From Mesorhizobium amorphae (lineage in GTDB: Bacteria > Pseudomonadota > Alphaproteobacteria > Rhizobiales > Rhizobiaceae), in contig NZ_JHQS01000016.1 in the NCBI RefSeq assembly GCF_014843845.1, positions 62,001-126,000 on the forward strand: 64,000 nucleotides of DNA, written 5' to 3'. A program made the translations under genes and the position numbers. The notes beneath the pieces are model-generated. The model worked only from the letters and a program-made list of their open reading frames with translations, was not told the DNA's origin and made no database searches. This document shows positions 28,598 through 38,370 of the stretch, one piece after another (position 1 is the first letter of the stretch; each line of letters starts with the position of its first letter).

Positions 28598-28640
28598 GGC
28601 TTGTGCCACCGGCGGCGCCCTGCCGTCGCTGGCACAAGCC
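28598..28640 (+). other. 11-bp stem-loop in the praR-metK gap
   Basis: GGCTTGTGCCA (28598-28608) and TGGCACAAGCC (28630-28640) form a perfect 11-bp stem starting six bases after the praR stop. There is no T tract, so it is not a simple terminator. Its 21-base loop contains CTGCCG (28620-28625), complementary to CGGCAG in the ascending arm of the terminator hairpin at 28719-28744, so a mutually exclusive or kissing interaction is conceivable. It may equally stabilise the praR mRNA end. Confidence 0.6.
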
Positions 28641-28718
28641 AACTGTGCCGACATTTCATGCCAGAACCGCGGCAGCGCTTGACGAGCGGCGCCCGGCACC
28701 GCTAACACGTGGCGCGCC

Positions 28719-28744
28719 AAAATCGGCAGCCTGCCGATTTTTTT
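28719..28744 (+). terminator. intrinsic terminator immediately before metK (attenuator candidate)
   Basis: AAAATCGGC and GCCGATTTT form a 9-bp stem with an AGCCT loop, and the run of seven T (28738-28744) completes an intrinsic terminator. The metK Shine-Dalgarno sequence begins only four bases later, leaving no room for a promoter between them. Any metK transcript starting upstream must therefore pass this hairpin, as in transcription attenuation or riboswitch control. No known SAM riboswitch class is recognised. Confidence 0.75.
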
Positions 28745-28759
28745 CAAGAGGGGACACCC

Positions 28760-30025
28760 GTGACGCGGCAGAATTACTTCTTCACCTCGGAATCCGTTGC
28801 CGAGGGCCATCCCGACAAAGTTTGCGACCGTATCTCCGACGAAATCGTCGATCTGGTCTATCGCGAGGCCAAGAAGACCGGCATGGACCCCTGGAAGGTC
28901 CGTGTCGCATGCGAGACTCTGGCTACAACGAATCGCGTCATCATCGCCGGTGAGGTCAGGGTTCCCGAGACGCTGCTGAAAAAGGACAAGGCCGGCAACA
29001 TCCTGATGGATGCCGCCGGTCATCCGGTCGTCAATCCGGCCAAGTTCAAATCGGTAGCCCGCAAGGCAATCCGCGAGATCGGCTACGAGCAGGCCGGCTT
29101 CCACTGGAAGACGGCGAAGATCGAGGTCCTGCTGCACGGCCAGTCGCCCGACATCGGCCAGGGCGTCGACAACGCCGCCGACCGGCAGGGCGAGGAAGGT
29201 GCCGGCGACCAGGGCATCATGTTCGGCTATGCATGCCGCGAGACGCCGGACCTGATGCCGGCGCCGATCTACTACAGCCACAAGATTCTCGAACTGCTGG
29301 CCGCCGCGCGCCATGAAGGCAGCGGCGATGCGGGCAAGCTCGGGCCGGACGCCAAGAGCCAGGTAACCGTCCGCTACGTCGACGGCAAGGCCGCCGAAGC
29401 GACGCAGATCGTGCTGTCGACCCAGCACCTCGATTCGAGCTGGGATTCGAAGAAGGTCCGCAAAGTCGTCGAACCCTATATCCGCGAGGCGCTGGGCGAT
29501 CTAAGGATCGCCGACGACTGCAACTGGTACATCAATCCGACCGGCAAGTTCGTCATCGGCGGGCCGGACGGCGACGCCGGACTGACCGGCCGCAAGATCA
29601 TTGTCGACACCTATGGCGGTGCCGCACCGCATGGCGGCGGCGCCTTCTCCGGCAAGGACACGACCAAGGTCGACCGCTCCGCCGCCTATGCGGCGCGCTA
29701 CCTTGCCAAGAACGTTGTGGCGGCCAAGCTTGCCGACCGTTGCACCATCCAGCTGTCCTACGCTATTGGCGTCGCCCAGCCGCTGTCGGTCTATGTCGAC
29801 CTGCATGGCACCGGCAAGGTCGAAGAGGCCAGGCTCGAAGACGCACTGCGCACCGTGATGGACCTGTCACCGTCCGGCATCCGCCGTCACCTCGACCTCA
29901 ACAAGCCGATCTATGCCAAGACCTCGTCCTATGGCCATTTCGGCCGTAAGGCAGGCCGCGACGGTTCCTTCTCCTGGGAGAAGACCGATCTCGCCAAGGC
30001 GCTCAAGGACGCGGTCGCCGCCTGA
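28760..30025 (+). CDS. metK: S-adenosylmethionine synthetase
   Basis: The 421-residue enzyme making SAM from ATP and methionine. The start is GTG: GAGGGG at 28748-28753 is spaced 6 bases away, and the protein then begins [20 protein letters not shown], the family N-terminus. In-frame extensions upstream run through the terminator hairpin and are not real. The ATP-binding motif [24 protein letters not shown] and the P-loop-like [19 protein letters not shown] are intact. It is slightly longer than E. coli MetK because of alpha-proteobacterial insertions. It is followed by trmB after 20 bases, so SAM maker and SAM user may be cotranscribed. Confidence 0.97.
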   Translation: MTRQNYFFTSESVAEGHPDKVCDRISDEIVDLVYREAKKTGMDPWKVRVACETLATTNRVIIAGEVRVPETLLKKDKAGNILMDAAGHPVVNPAKFKSVARKAIREIGYEQAGFHWKTAKIEVLLHGQSPDIGQGVDNAADRQGEEGAGDQGIMFGYACRETPDLMPAPIYYSHKILELLAAARHEGSGDAGKLGPDAKSQVTVRYVDGKAAEATQIVLSTQHLDSSWDSKKVRKVVEPYIREALGDLRIADDCNWYINPTGKFVIGGPDGDAGLTGRKIIVDTYGGAAPHGGGAFSGKDTTKVDRSAAYAARYLAKNVVAAKLADRCTIQLSYAIGVAQPLSVYVDLHGTGKVEEARLEDALRTVMDLSPSGIRRHLDLNKPIYAKTSSYGHFGRKAGRDGSFSWEKTDLAKALKDAVAA

Positions 30026-30045
30026 CGGCGGCGCGGAACCCGTCC

Positions 30046-30747
30046 ATGGATCCGAAAGGCAGGCCGAGCCGCGCGACCGAAGGGTTCTTCGGCCGCCGGC
30101 GTGGCAAGACCATTCGCCCGCAGCAGGCGGCGGCGCTGGAAAGCGGTCTTGGGATCTACGGTCTCGACCTGTCCGTCGAATCGCCTGCCGAACTGCGCAA
30201 GCTGTTCAAGGCGGATGTCTCGGCGGTGCGGCTGGAAATCGGCTTCGGCGGCGGAGAGCATTTGCTGCATCGCGCCACGGAGGCCCCGGGGACCGGCTTC
30301 ATTGGCGTCGAGCCGTTCGTCAACGGCATGGCCAAGCTGATGAAGGCGGTGAATGAAAAGCCGCTCGCCAATCTGCGCGTCCACGACGATGACGCCACGC
30401 GCCTGCTCGATTGGCTGCCGCAAGCCTCGCTCGACGGCATCGATCTTCTCTATCCCGACCCCTGGCCGAAGAAAAAGCACTGGAAGCGGCGTTTCGTCGG
30501 TCCGTCGAATCTCGATCGTTTTGCCAAGGTACTGAAATCAGGCGGAAAATTCCGCTTTGCTTCCGACATCGACAGCTATGTGAACTGGACGCTGCTCAAT
30601 TGCCGGGCGCATGGTGCGTTCGCCTGGCGGGCGCAGGCCGCGGCCGACTGGCATCGGCCATATGAGGGCTGGCCGGGAACGCGCTACGAGGCGAAGGCCA
30701 TCCGCGAGGGCCGGCGCCCGGCCTATCTTACCTTTATCAGGAAATAG
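30046..30747 (+). CDS. trmB: tRNA (guanine-N7-)-methyltransferase
   Basis: A 233-residue SAM-dependent enzyme methylating G46 of tRNA. The SAM motif is [15 protein letters not shown], and the TrmB signature [19 protein letters not shown] and the C-terminal [18 protein letters not shown] are present. It follows metK by 20 bases. A possible weak terminator (AACGCC/GGCGTT then ATTTT) lies between 30779 and 30810. Confidence 0.96.
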   Translation: MDPKGRPSRATEGFFGRRRGKTIRPQQAAALESGLGIYGLDLSVESPAELRKLFKADVSAVRLEIGFGGGEHLLHRATEAPGTGFIGVEPFVNGMAKLMKAVNEKPLANLRVHDDDATRLLDWLPQASLDGIDLLYPDPWPKKKHWKRRFVGPSNLDRFAKVLKSGGKFRFASDIDSYVNWTLLNCRAHGAFAWRAQAAADWHRPYEGWPGTRYEAKAIREGRRPAYLTFIRK

Positions 30748-30808
30748 CTGCGCAAAGGCGGGCTTGCGTCGAGGTTCAACGCCCCCGCGCCAGACGCCCG
30801 GCGTTATT

Positions 30809-30973
30809 TTAGAAGCGGCCGATCCTGTCGAAAGCGGCCGGATCGATACCCAGATTGCGCAAATCCCGGTCACGGGGCTTGCGGCCTGCCTGCACAGCAG
30901 ACGAGGCCGCAGCCGCGCTGCCGAATGCGGTAAAGAAGCCACCTATGGCGGAAAACATCGGGCGATTACTCAT
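30809..30973 (-). CDS. 54-residue hypothetical protein, DUF1127-like C-terminus
   Basis: A short minus-strand gene in the trmB-rimP gap. AAAGGA lies 7 bases before the ATG at 30973; another ATG six bases upstream is badly spaced. The protein begins MSNRPMFSAIGGFFTAFGSA, has an Ala-rich middle, and ends in a basic helix KPRDRDLRNLGIDPAAFDRI. The last part resembles the C-terminal DLRxLGI motif of small DUF1127 proteins, which in alphaproteobacteria affect phosphate and RNA metabolism. The match is by eye and partial. Its stop sits opposite the putative trmB terminator. Upstream, 30974-31138 shows nothing else certain. Confidence 0.62.
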   Translation of the reverse strand: MSNRPMFSAIGGFFTAFGSAAAASSAVQAGRKPRDRDLRNLGIDPAAFDRIGRF

Positions 30974-31138
30974 GGTCATATCCTTTCGCGCGCCACCGCG
31001 CGCCGGTCATACTTGTGCAATGCAACACAGATAGGCACGCGATGCCGGCAAACACAGGTGGATTACCGCATAGGCACCATGCGCCTGGTGCAACGCTGGC
31101 GCCGCTGCCGTGGCTTTGGCCTGCCCGGCACGGCAGAC

Positions 31139-31167
31139 TTGAAACGCCGGCCGGTATCGTCTATATC
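31139..31167 (+). promoter_or_regulatory. sigma-70-type promoter of the rimP-nusA-infB operon
   Basis: TTGAAA (31139-31144), a 17-base spacer and TATATC (31162-31167) form a good vegetative promoter. Transcription would begin near 31174, only about 20 bases before the terminator hairpin at 31195-31226 and 94 bases before rimP. Confidence 0.6.
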
Positions 31168-31194
31168 AGCGTCAAATTCTTGGTCGGTATGACG

Positions 31195-31226
31195 AAGAGT
31201 GGGTCCACCCGGTCCCGCTCTTTTTT
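31195..31226 (+). terminator. intrinsic terminator in the rimP leader
   Basis: AAGAGTGGG (31195-31203) pairs with CCCGCTCTT (31214-31222) with one G-U pair, and a run of six T (31221-31226) follows. It lies between a good promoter and rimP, so it should end a ~50-base leader RNA unless antiterminated. Alternatively it ends a transcript from further upstream. The rimP-nusA operons of enterobacteria also have leader terminators linked to NusA control. Confidence 0.72.
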
Positions 31227-31267
31227 ATTACCTGCCGGTCAGCCACCAATCGAACGACAGGGATCGA

Positions 31268-31912
31268 ATGACTGCAACGGCAAGCGAAGGCGACGACCGC
31301 ATCATCCGCGAAAGCGGTATCGATGCGCGCATCGCGCTGATCGTGCAGCCGGTGCTGCGCGGGATCGGCTTTCGCCTGGTGCGGGTGCATCTGTCGGGCC
31401 AGAACGGTCTCACGCTGCAGATCATGGCCGAGCGCGAGGACGGCACCATGACCGTCGAGGATTGCGAAGAGGTCAGCCGGGCCGTGTCGCCGGCGCTCGA
31501 TGTCGATGATCCGATCGAAAAGGCGTATCATCTCGAAGTGTCGTCGCCGGGCATCGACCGGCCGTTGGTGCGCAAGTCGGATTTCGCGACATGGACCGGC
31601 CATCTGATCAAGATGGAGACCTCGATCCTCGTCGCCGAACGCAAGCGCTTCAAGGGCAAGATTGCCGAAAGCGACGCCGATGGCGTGCTGATCGCGCGCG
31701 ACAAGGCGGCCTATGGCGAGGAGCCGACGGTGCGCGTGCCCTATGATGCGATCGCCGATGCCCGGCTGGTGCTGACCGACGATCTCATCCGCGATGCCCT
31801 GTCGAAGGACAACAGGGCGCGTAAGGAAGCAAAAAAGCGCCGTGGCGAACCGGAAGATGCGCCAGAGGGTGCTGAACCGGACGCTGAAGACGGAACCGAA
31901 CAGGACAATTGA
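31268..31912 (+). CDS. rimP: ribosome maturation factor RimP
   Basis: A 214-residue RimP, required for 30S subunit maturation. The N-terminal domain runs from about residue 15 ([20 protein letters not shown]), with the conserved [21 protein letters not shown] and [13 protein letters not shown] highly charged Lys/Glu tail follows residue 180. AGGGA is spaced 4 bases from the ATG. It is the first gene of rimP-nusA-ylxR-infB-rbfA-truB. Confidence 0.95.
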   Translation: MTATASEGDDRIIRESGIDARIALIVQPVLRGIGFRLVRVHLSGQNGLTLQIMAEREDGTMTVEDCEEVSRAVSPALDVDDPIEKAYHLEVSSPGIDRPLVRKSDFATWTGHLIKMETSILVAERKRFKGKIAESDADGVLIARDKAAYGEEPTVRVPYDAIADARLVLTDDLIRDALSKDNRARKEAKKRRGEPEDAPEGAEPDAEDGTEQDN

Positions 31913-31914
31913 TT

Positions 31915-31947
31915 GAGCTGCCGAACGAGAGGTTCGGCAACAAGCTC
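31915..31947 (+). other. two-stem hairpin between rimP and nusA
   Basis: An inner 7-bp stem GCCGAAC/GTTCGGC (loop GAGAG) is stacked on an outer 5-bp stem GAGCT/AGCTC, separated on the 3' side by AACA. The whole 33-base structure fills most of the 47-base rimP-nusA gap and ends just before the nusA ribosome binding site (GGGAGAAAG). There is no T tract, so it is not a terminator. It may be an RNase III site or translational control element for nusA. Confidence 0.6.
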
Positions 31948-31959
31948 GGGAGAAAGACA

Positions 31960-33558
31960 ATGGTTGTAAGCGCCAACAGACTTGAACTGCTGCAGATCGC
32001 CGACGCGGTCGCGCGCGAAAAGTCGATCGACAAGTCGATCGTCATCGCCGCCATGGCCGATGCGATCCAGAAGGCGGCGCGCTCGCGCTATGGCCAGGAG
32101 ACCAACATCCGCGCCGACATCAACGCCAACACCGGCGAGATGAAGCTGCAGCGGCTGATGGAAGTGGTCGAGAAGGTCGACGATTACGCCACACAGATCG
32201 CCATCTCCTCGGCACGCGAGCGCAATCCCGACGCCCAGCTCGGCGATTTCATCGCCGAACAGCTGCCGCCGATGGATTTCGGCCGCATCGCTGCCCAGTC
32301 GGCCAAGCAGGTCATCGTGCAGAAGGTGCGCGAAGCCGAGCGCGACCGCCAATATGACGAATACAAGGACCGCATCGGCGAGATCGTCAACGGCACCGTC
32401 AAGCGCGTCGAATACGGCAACGTCATCGTCGATCTCGGCCGTGGCGAGGCGATCATCCGCCGCGACGAGCTGATCCCGCGCGAGAACTACAAATATGGCG
32501 ACCGCGTTCGCGCCTATGTCTACGACGTGCGCCGCGAGCAGCGCGGCCCGCAGATATTCCTGTCGCGCACCCATCCGCAGTTCATGGCCAAGCTCTTCAC
32601 CATGGAAGTGCCGGAAATCTACGACGGCATCATCGAGATCAAGTCGGTCGCCCGCGATCCGGGCTCGCGCGCCAAGATCGCCGTCATCTCGCGCGACTCG
32701 TCCATCGATCCGGTTGGCGCCTGCGTCGGTATGCGCGGCAGCCGCGTCCAGGCGGTGGTCGGCGAGTTGCAGGGCGAGAAGATCGACATCATTCCGTGGT
32801 CGCCCTCGGCCGCCTCGTTCATCGTCAACGCGCTGCAGCCGGCCGAAGTAGCCAAGGTCGTGCTCGACGAGGATGCCGAGCGCATCGAGGTCGTGGTTCC
32901 GGACGACCAGCTGTCGCTGGCCATCGGCCGCCGCGGCCAGAACGTCCGTCTTGCTTCGCAGCTCACCGGCTGGGACATCGACATCCTGACCGAGCAGGAA
33001 GAGAGCGAGCGCCGCCAGAAGGAATTCGTCGAGCGTTCGGCGCTGTTCATGGAAGCTCTCGACGTCGACGAGATGGTCGGCCAGGTGCTTGCTTCCGAAG
33101 GTTTTACCAGCGTCGAGGAAGTGGCTTACGTCGATTCCGGCGAGATCGCCTCCATCGACGGCTTCGACGAGGACACCGCCTCGGAAATCCAGACCCGCGC
33201 CCGCGAGTATCTGGAGAAGATCGAGGCCGAGCACGACGACAAGCGCAAGGCGCTCGGCGTTGCCGACGAACTGCGCGAAATCCCCGGCATCACCACCGCC
33301 ATGATGGTGACGCTCGGCGAGGACGGCGTGAAGACGATCGAGGACTTTGCCGGCTATGCCGCCGACGACCTGACCGGCTGGAAGGAACGCAAGGACGGCG
33401 AGACCAAGGTCTATCCCGGCGTGCTCGCTGCCAACCACGGCGTTTCGCGCGCCGATGCCGAGCAGATGGTTCTGGCCGCCCGCCTCAAGGCTGGCTGGAT
33501 CACCGAGGACGAGATTGCCGCGCAGGAAGCGCCGGCTGACGAAACCGTCGGTGCGTGA
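31960..33558 (+). CDS. nusA: transcription termination/antitermination factor NusA
   Basis: A 532-residue NusA binding RNA polymerase and nascent RNA. The N-terminal domain begins [20 protein letters not shown]; an S1 domain follows ([20 protein letters not shown], ~residue 135), then two KH domains ([15 protein letters not shown] and [13 protein letters not shown]), and two C-terminal helix-hairpin-helix-like acidic repeats after residue 365. The ATG at 31960 has GGGAGAAAG upstream; the longer open frame extends into the hairpin and is not used. Length is normal for alphaproteobacteria. Confidence 0.97.
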   Translation: MVVSANRLELLQIADAVAREKSIDKSIVIAAMADAIQKAARSRYGQETNIRADINANTGEMKLQRLMEVVEKVDDYATQIAISSARERNPDAQLGDFIAEQLPPMDFGRIAAQSAKQVIVQKVREAERDRQYDEYKDRIGEIVNGTVKRVEYGNVIVDLGRGEAIIRRDELIPRENYKYGDRVRAYVYDVRREQRGPQIFLSRTHPQFMAKLFTMEVPEIYDGIIEIKSVARDPGSRAKIAVISRDSSIDPVGACVGMRGSRVQAVVGELQGEKIDIIPWSPSAASFIVNALQPAEVAKVVLDEDAERIEVVVPDDQLSLAIGRRGQNVRLASQLTGWDIDILTEQEESERRQKEFVERSALFMEALDVDEMVGQVLASEGFTSVEEVAYVDSGEIASIDGFDEDTASEIQTRAREYLEKIEAEHDDKRKALGVADELREIPGITTAMMVTLGEDGVKTIEDFAGYAADDLTGWKERKDGETKVYPGVLAANHGVSRADAEQMVLAARLKAGWITEDEIAAQEAPADETVGA

Positions 33559-33596
33559 GGTGAAACCGCATCGCACAGAACCCGCCCTTGAACGAG

Positions 33597-34247
33597 ATGA
33601 ACGATCGCACCTGCATCGTCACCCGCAGGCAGGCCGAACCGGATGAACTGATCCGGTTCGTCGTCGGCCCGGATTCGGCCGTCGTTCCGGACATCAAGAG
33701 AAATCTGCCCGGCCGCGGTTGCTGGGTCAGCGCCGAGCGCCTACATGTCGACAAGGCAGCGGCGAAGAACCTGTTTGCCCGCGCCTTCAAGGCGCAGGTG
33801 ACCGTTCCCGCCGATCTCGGCGGCATGGTCGACGGGCTGCTTTCCAGATCCGCACTAGGCATGCTCGGCCTTGCCCGCAAGGCAGGCGCAATCGCGCTCG
33901 GAGCCACCAAGGTGGAGAGCGCCGTGCGCTCAGGGCTGGCACTTTTCGTGCTCCACGCGACTGAAGCGTCCGACGATGGCGTGCGCAAGATCAGCCAGGC
34001 GCGGCGGGCAACCGTGCATCTCGGTGGCCCCGCCATCCTTGCCTACAAACTTTTCCCCGAGGCCGAGTTGAGCTTGGCATTGGGGGGTACAAATGTGATA
34101 CATGCTGCCGTTCTCGCGCAAGACGCGGGCAGGGCGGTCCAGAGGCGCATGGTTGCGCTCGACCGGTATCGGGGCGGTTCCCCGGACGATCTGGCAATGC
34201 TTGCGGCCGTTGCTGACGAAGATGATGCCGCAGAGGATATGGAATGA
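33597..34247 (+). CDS. YlxR (DUF448)-L7Ae fusion, RNA-binding protein
   Basis: A 216-residue predicted RNA-binding protein. Residues 1-80 are YlxR/DUF448 ([20 protein letters not shown] and [16 protein letters not shown]), and residues ~85-180 are an L7Ae/YlxQ-like domain ([33 protein letters not shown]). In firmicutes these are two separate genes, ylxR and ylxQ, at the same place between nusA and infB. The alphaproteobacterial single-chain form is seen here. A TTG nine bases upstream is an alternative start. Its stop overlaps infB by 4 bases. Confidence 0.88.
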   Translation: MNDRTCIVTRRQAEPDELIRFVVGPDSAVVPDIKRNLPGRGCWVSAERLHVDKAAAKNLFARAFKAQVTVPADLGGMVDGLLSRSALGMLGLARKAGAIALGATKVESAVRSGLALFVLHATEASDDGVRKISQARRATVHLGGPAILAYKLFPEAELSLALGGTNVIHAAVLAQDAGRAVQRRMVALDRYRGGSPDDLAMLAAVADEDDAAEDME

Positions 34248-36814
34248 GCGATACGAAATCGGGCGACGACAAGACGTTGAGCGTTACGCCGAAGAAGACC
34301 TTGACGCTGAAGCGGCCCGGCATGGAGCAGAGCACCGTGCGCCAGAACTTCTCGCACGGACGCACCAAGGCGGTCGTCGTCGAGACCAAGAAGCGCAAGT
34401 TCTCGCTGCCCGGCGACAAGCCGGAGCCGGCCGCCGCTCCCGTGTCCGTCTTCACGCCGAAGCCCACTGTTGCGGCCGCGCCCGTCGTGCAGGAAGCGCC
34501 CAAGGCGCCACCGCCTCCGCCGCCGGTCGAGCGCAGCGGCATGGTGCTGAACGAATTGTCGCGTGGCGAGATGGAAGCCCGCCGCAGGGCTCTCGAAGGC
34601 TCCAAGGTCCGTGAGGTCGAAGACCGCCAGCGCGCCCAGGAAGAGGCCAAGCGCCGCGCCGAGGATGAAGAGCGCCGCAAGCGCGAACGCGAGGAATCAG
34701 CGCGCCGCCAGGCCGAGGAAGAAGCGCGGCTGCAGACCGAGGCCGAATCCCGGCGCCGCGCCGAGGAAGAGGCACGCCGTCGCGCGCCGCTAGCCGCCGA
34801 ACTGGCGACAGTCGACGACGATGAGGACGTCAAGCCGAAGCGCACTGGCGCCGGCGCCCCCGTGCGCCGTCCGGTCACGCCCGAAGTGGCGCGTCCGGCC
34901 AAGCCCACCAAGGGCGAGGAAGACCGCCGCCGCGGCAAGCTGACCCTCAACACGGCGCTTTCCGACGAGGATGCGCGCGCCCGCTCGCTGTCGTCGATGC
35001 GTCGCCGTCAGGAAAAATTCAAGCGCGCGATGCACAATGAGCCGCGCGAGAAGGTTATGCGCGAAGTGATCTTGCCCGAAACCATCACCATCCAGGAACT
35101 GGCGCAGCGCATGTCCGAGCGCGCGGTCGATGTGGTCAAGTTCTTCATGAAGCAGGGCCAGATCATGAAGCCGGGCGACGTCATCGACGCCGACACAGCT
35201 GAACTGGTCGCCACCGAATTCGGCCATACCGTCCGCCGCGTCGCCGAGTCTGACATCGAGGAAGGCCTGTTCAATATCGCCGACAATGCCGAGGACCTGG
35301 TGTCACGTCCGCCGGTGGTGACGATCATGGGCCATGTCGACCACGGCAAGACCTCGCTGCTCGACGCCATCCGCAGCGCCAACGTCGTCTCTGGCGAAGC
35401 CGGCGGCATCACCCAGCACATAGGCGCCTACCAAGTCGAGAAGAACGGTCAGAAGATCACCTTCATCGACACGCCCGGCCACGCCGCCTTCACGGCGATG
35501 CGCGCCCGCGGCGCCCAGGCGACCGACATCGCCGTGCTGGTGGTGGCGGCCGACGACAGCGTCATGCCGCAGACGATAGAATCGATCAGCCATGCCAAGG
35601 CGGCCGGTGTCCCGATCATCGTGGCGATCAACAAGATCGACAAGCATGATGCCGACCCGCAAAAGGTGCGTTCGGAACTGCTGCGCCACGAGGTCTTCGT
35701 CGAATCCATGGGTGGCGAGGTACTGGACGTCGAAGTGTCGGCCACCAAGGGCACCAATCTCGACAAGCTGCTCGAAGCGATCCTGCTGCAGGCCGAAATC
35801 CTCGACCTGAAGGCCAATCCGGACCGCACGGCCGAAGGCGTCGTCATCGAAGCCCAGCTCGACAAGGGCCGCGGTCCCGTCGCCACCGTGCTGGTGCAGA
35901 CCGGCACGCTGATGCCGGGTGACATCCTGGTTGCCGGCAACGAATGGGGCCGGGTGCGCGCGCTGGTCAACGACCGTGGCGAGCATGTCAAGGAAGCGCC
36001 GCCGGCGATGCCGGTCGAGGTGCTTGGCCTCCAAGGCACGCCGCAGGCCGGCGACCGCTTCGCCGTGGTCAACAACGAGGCCCGCGCCCGCGAGATCACC
36101 GAGTATCGCCAGCGCCTGGCGCGCGAGAAGGCGGTGGCCAAGCATGCCGGCCAGCGCGGCTCGCTCGAACAGATGATGTCGCAGTTGCAGACGAGCGGGC
36201 TGAAGGAGTTCCCGCTGGTCATCAAGGGCGACGTGCAGGGTTCGATCGAAGCGATCAACGCCGCATTGGACAAGCTCGGCACCGACGAGGTGCGCGCACG
36301 CATCGTCCATGCCGGCGCCGGCGCCATCACCGAAAGCGACGTGTCGCTGGCGGAAACCTCGGGTGCCGCGATCATCGGCTTCAACGTCCGCGCCAATGTG
36401 CAAGCGCGCGCCGCGGCCGCTGCGGCAGGCATCGAGATCCGCTACTACTCGATCATCTACAATCTCGTGGATGACGTGAAGGCGGCGCTTTCCGGCCTGC
36501 TGTCACCCGAGCGTCGCGAGACCTTCATCGGCAATGCCGAGATCCTCGAGATCTTCGACATCACCAAGGTCGGCAAGATCGCCGGCTGCCGTGTCACCGA
36601 AGGCAAGGTCGAGCGTGGAGCGGGCGTGCGCCTGATCCGCGACAACGTCGTCATCCACGAAGGCACGCTGAAGACGCTGAAGCGCTTCAAGGACGAGGTT
36701 TCGGAAGTGCCGGGCGGCCAGGAATGCGGCATGGCCTTCCAGAACTACGAAGACATGCGCGTCGGCGACGTCATCGAGTGCTTCCGCGTCGAGATGGTGA
36801 CCCGAACGCTCTGA
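34244..36814 (+). CDS. infB: translation initiation factor IF-2
   Basis: An 856-residue GTPase delivering fMet-tRNA to the 30S subunit. A long charged N-terminus (to ~residue 260) includes a heptad-like Arg/Glu/Ala-rich segment (about 105-185) expected to form a single alpha helix. The IF2_N motif is [20 protein letters not shown]. The G domain has [14 protein letters not shown] (G1), DTPGHAAF (G3) and [10 protein letters not shown] (G4), followed by the beta barrels and C2 fMet-tRNA domain ending [14 protein letters not shown] overlap with the upstream gene shows coupling. Confidence 0.97.
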   Translation: MSDTKSGDDKTLSVTPKKTLTLKRPGMEQSTVRQNFSHGRTKAVVVETKKRKFSLPGDKPEPAAAPVSVFTPKPTVAAAPVVQEAPKAPPPPPPVERSGMVLNELSRGEMEARRRALEGSKVREVEDRQRAQEEAKRRAEDEERRKREREESARRQAEEEARLQTEAESRRRAEEEARRRAPLAAELATVDDDEDVKPKRTGAGAPVRRPVTPEVARPAKPTKGEEDRRRGKLTLNTALSDEDARARSLSSMRRRQEKFKRAMHNEPREKVMREVILPETITIQELAQRMSERAVDVVKFFMKQGQIMKPGDVIDADTAELVATEFGHTVRRVAESDIEEGLFNIADNAEDLVSRPPVVTIMGHVDHGKTSLLDAIRSANVVSGEAGGITQHIGAYQVEKNGQKITFIDTPGHAAFTAMRARGAQATDIAVLVVAADDSVMPQTIESISHAKAAGVPIIVAINKIDKHDADPQKVRSELLRHEVFVESMGGEVLDVEVSATKGTNLDKLLEAILLQAEILDLKANPDRTAEGVVIEAQLDKGRGPVATVLVQTGTLMPGDILVAGNEWGRVRALVNDRGEHVKEAPPAMPVEVLGLQGTPQAGDRFAVVNNEARAREITEYRQRLAREKAVAKHAGQRGSLEQMMSQLQTSGLKEFPLVIKGDVQGSIEAINAALDKLGTDEVRARIVHAGAGAITESDVSLAETSGAAIIGFNVRANVQARAAAAAAGIEIRYYSIIYNLVDDVKAALSGLLSPERRETFIGNAEILEIFDITKVGKIAGCRVTEGKVERGAGVRLIRDNVVIHEGTLKTLKRFKDEVSEVPGGQECGMAFQNYEDMRVGDVIECFRVEMVTRTL

Positions 36815-36940
36815 GTTCGTATACTGTCGATACGACCGGGCGGTGGTCGAAAGGCCGCCGCCCAAGCCGTATTGAGAAAGCCCTATTGAGACATGCGGTG
36901 CGGTCCCATCCCGCACCTCACGATTTCAGGATCGAGAAAA

Positions 36941-37345
36941 ATGCCCCGTTCAACCACATCAGGTCCATCCCAGCGCATGCTGCGCGTAGGCGAGCAGGTG
37001 CGCCATGCCTTGTCCGAAACCTTGCAGCGCGGCGAGATCATCGATCCGCTGATCGAGAACGCCGTGGTCTCGGTGTCGGAAGTGCGCATGTCGCCCGATC
37101 TGAAGATCGCCACCGCTTTCGTCTCGCCGCTCGGCGTCAAGGACACCGACGCGGTGGTCGAGGCGCTCAACAAGCATGCGAAATTCGTTCGCGGCCGTGT
37201 CTCGGGCGCGCTGCGGCAGATGAAGTACATGCCGGAATTCCGCTTTAGACTCGATACGTCCTTCGACAATTTCGCCAGGATCAACGACCTCTTGAAATCG
37301 CCCGAAGTGGCGCGCGATCTCGACAACGACAAGGACGAGAAATAA
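36941..37345 (+). CDS. rbfA: 30S ribosome-binding factor RbfA
   Basis: A 134-residue cold-shock and 30S maturation factor. [23 protein letters not shown] is the family N-terminus, with the KH-like core [24 protein letters not shown] and the end [22 protein letters not shown]. The ATG at 36941 has CAGGATCGAG upstream; an ATG at 36893 would add 16 residues unlike the family. The stop overlaps truB by one base. Confidence 0.94.
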   Translation: MPRSTTSGPSQRMLRVGEQVRHALSETLQRGEIIDPLIENAVVSVSEVRMSPDLKIATAFVSPLGVKDTDAVVEALNKHAKFVRGRVSGALRQMKYMPEFRFRLDTSFDNFARINDLLKSPEVARDLDNDKDEK

Positions 37346-38325
37346 TGGGACGCCGCGGCAAGAAGAAGGGCCGGCCGGTCTCGGGCTGGCTGGTGCTGGA
37401 CAAGCCTGTGGGCATGGGCTCGACCGAAGCCGTCTCCAAGATCAAGTGGCTGTTCCAGGCCGAAAAGGCCGGCCATGCCGGCACGCTCGACCCGCTCGCC
37501 TCCGGCATGCTGCCGATCGCGCTCGGCGAAGCCACCAAGACCGTGCCCTACGTCCAGGACGGCGCCAAGATCTATCGCTTCACCGTTGCCTGGGGTGACG
37601 AGCGCTCGACCGACGACCTCGAAGGTCCGGTGACGAACAGCTCGGACAAGCGTCCCGCCGAGACCGAAGTAAGAGCGCTGCTGCCGAAATACACCGGCAT
37701 CATCATGCAGACGCCGCCGCAGTTCTCGGCCATCAAGATAGCCGGCGAGCGCGCCTACGATCTCGCCCGCGACGGCGAGACGGTCGATATACCCGCGCGG
37801 GAGATCGAGATCGGCCGCCTCGATCTGGTCGAGCACAGTGGCGAGCAGACCATTTTCGAAGTCGAGTGCGGCAAGGGCACCTATGTCCGCTCGCTGGCCC
37901 GCGACATGGGCCGCGACCTCGGCTGTTTCGGCCACATCGCCGAATTGCGCCGGGTCGAGGTCGAACCGTTCACCCAGGAAGACTTCGTCACCATCGCCGA
38001 GCTGGAGGCCGCCCGTTTCGGCCAGCAGGGCGATGAGGGTTCGGATACGACCGATGATGCATCCGACGCTGCCGATCTGCCGGTCGACTTCACGGCCATC
38101 GATGCGCTGCTGGTCGACACGTCAGCCGCGCTCGATTGCCTGCCGCAGGTCGCCATCAGCGACGATGCGGCGGTGAAAATCCGGCTCGGCAATCCGGTCA
38201 TCATTCGCGGCCGCGACGCGCCTGTGGAGGCCGAGGAAGCCTGCGCCACGGCGCGTGGCAGGCTGGTCGCCATCGGCGCCATCGAACAGGGCATGTTCAA
38301 GCCCAAGCGGGTCTTTGCCGGGTGA
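37345..38325 (+). CDS. truB: tRNA pseudouridine(55) synthase TruB
   Basis: A 326-residue enzyme forming pseudouridine 55 in the T-loop of tRNA. The catalytic Asp lies in [20 protein letters not shown], followed by [18 protein letters not shown] and the conserved [20 protein letters not shown]. Between about residues 225 and 255 an acidic Asp/Ser insert ([20 protein letters not shown]) is specific to this lineage. The C-terminal domain resembles the TruB_C_2 type rather than PUA. It is the last gene of the rimP operon. Confidence 0.96.
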   Translation: MGRRGKKKGRPVSGWLVLDKPVGMGSTEAVSKIKWLFQAEKAGHAGTLDPLASGMLPIALGEATKTVPYVQDGAKIYRFTVAWGDERSTDDLEGPVTNSSDKRPAETEVRALLPKYTGIIMQTPPQFSAIKIAGERAYDLARDGETVDIPAREIEIGRLDLVEHSGEQTIFEVECGKGTYVRSLARDMGRDLGCFGHIAELRRVEVEPFTQEDFVTIAELEAARFGQQGDEGSDTTDDASDAADLPVDFTAIDALLVDTSAALDCLPQVAISDDAAVKIRLGNPVIIRGRDAPVEAEEACATARGRLVAIGAIEQGMFKPKRVFAG

Positions 38326-38370
38326 CGGCACTCAGCTAGTTTCGGCCAGACATTACGCTTGAGGGGGCAC

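Noticed and set aside
28592..28759. Known SAM-II or SAM/SAH riboswitch before metK
   Set aside because: The terminator and stem are real, but I cannot match the conserved core of either class, so no riboswitch name is given.
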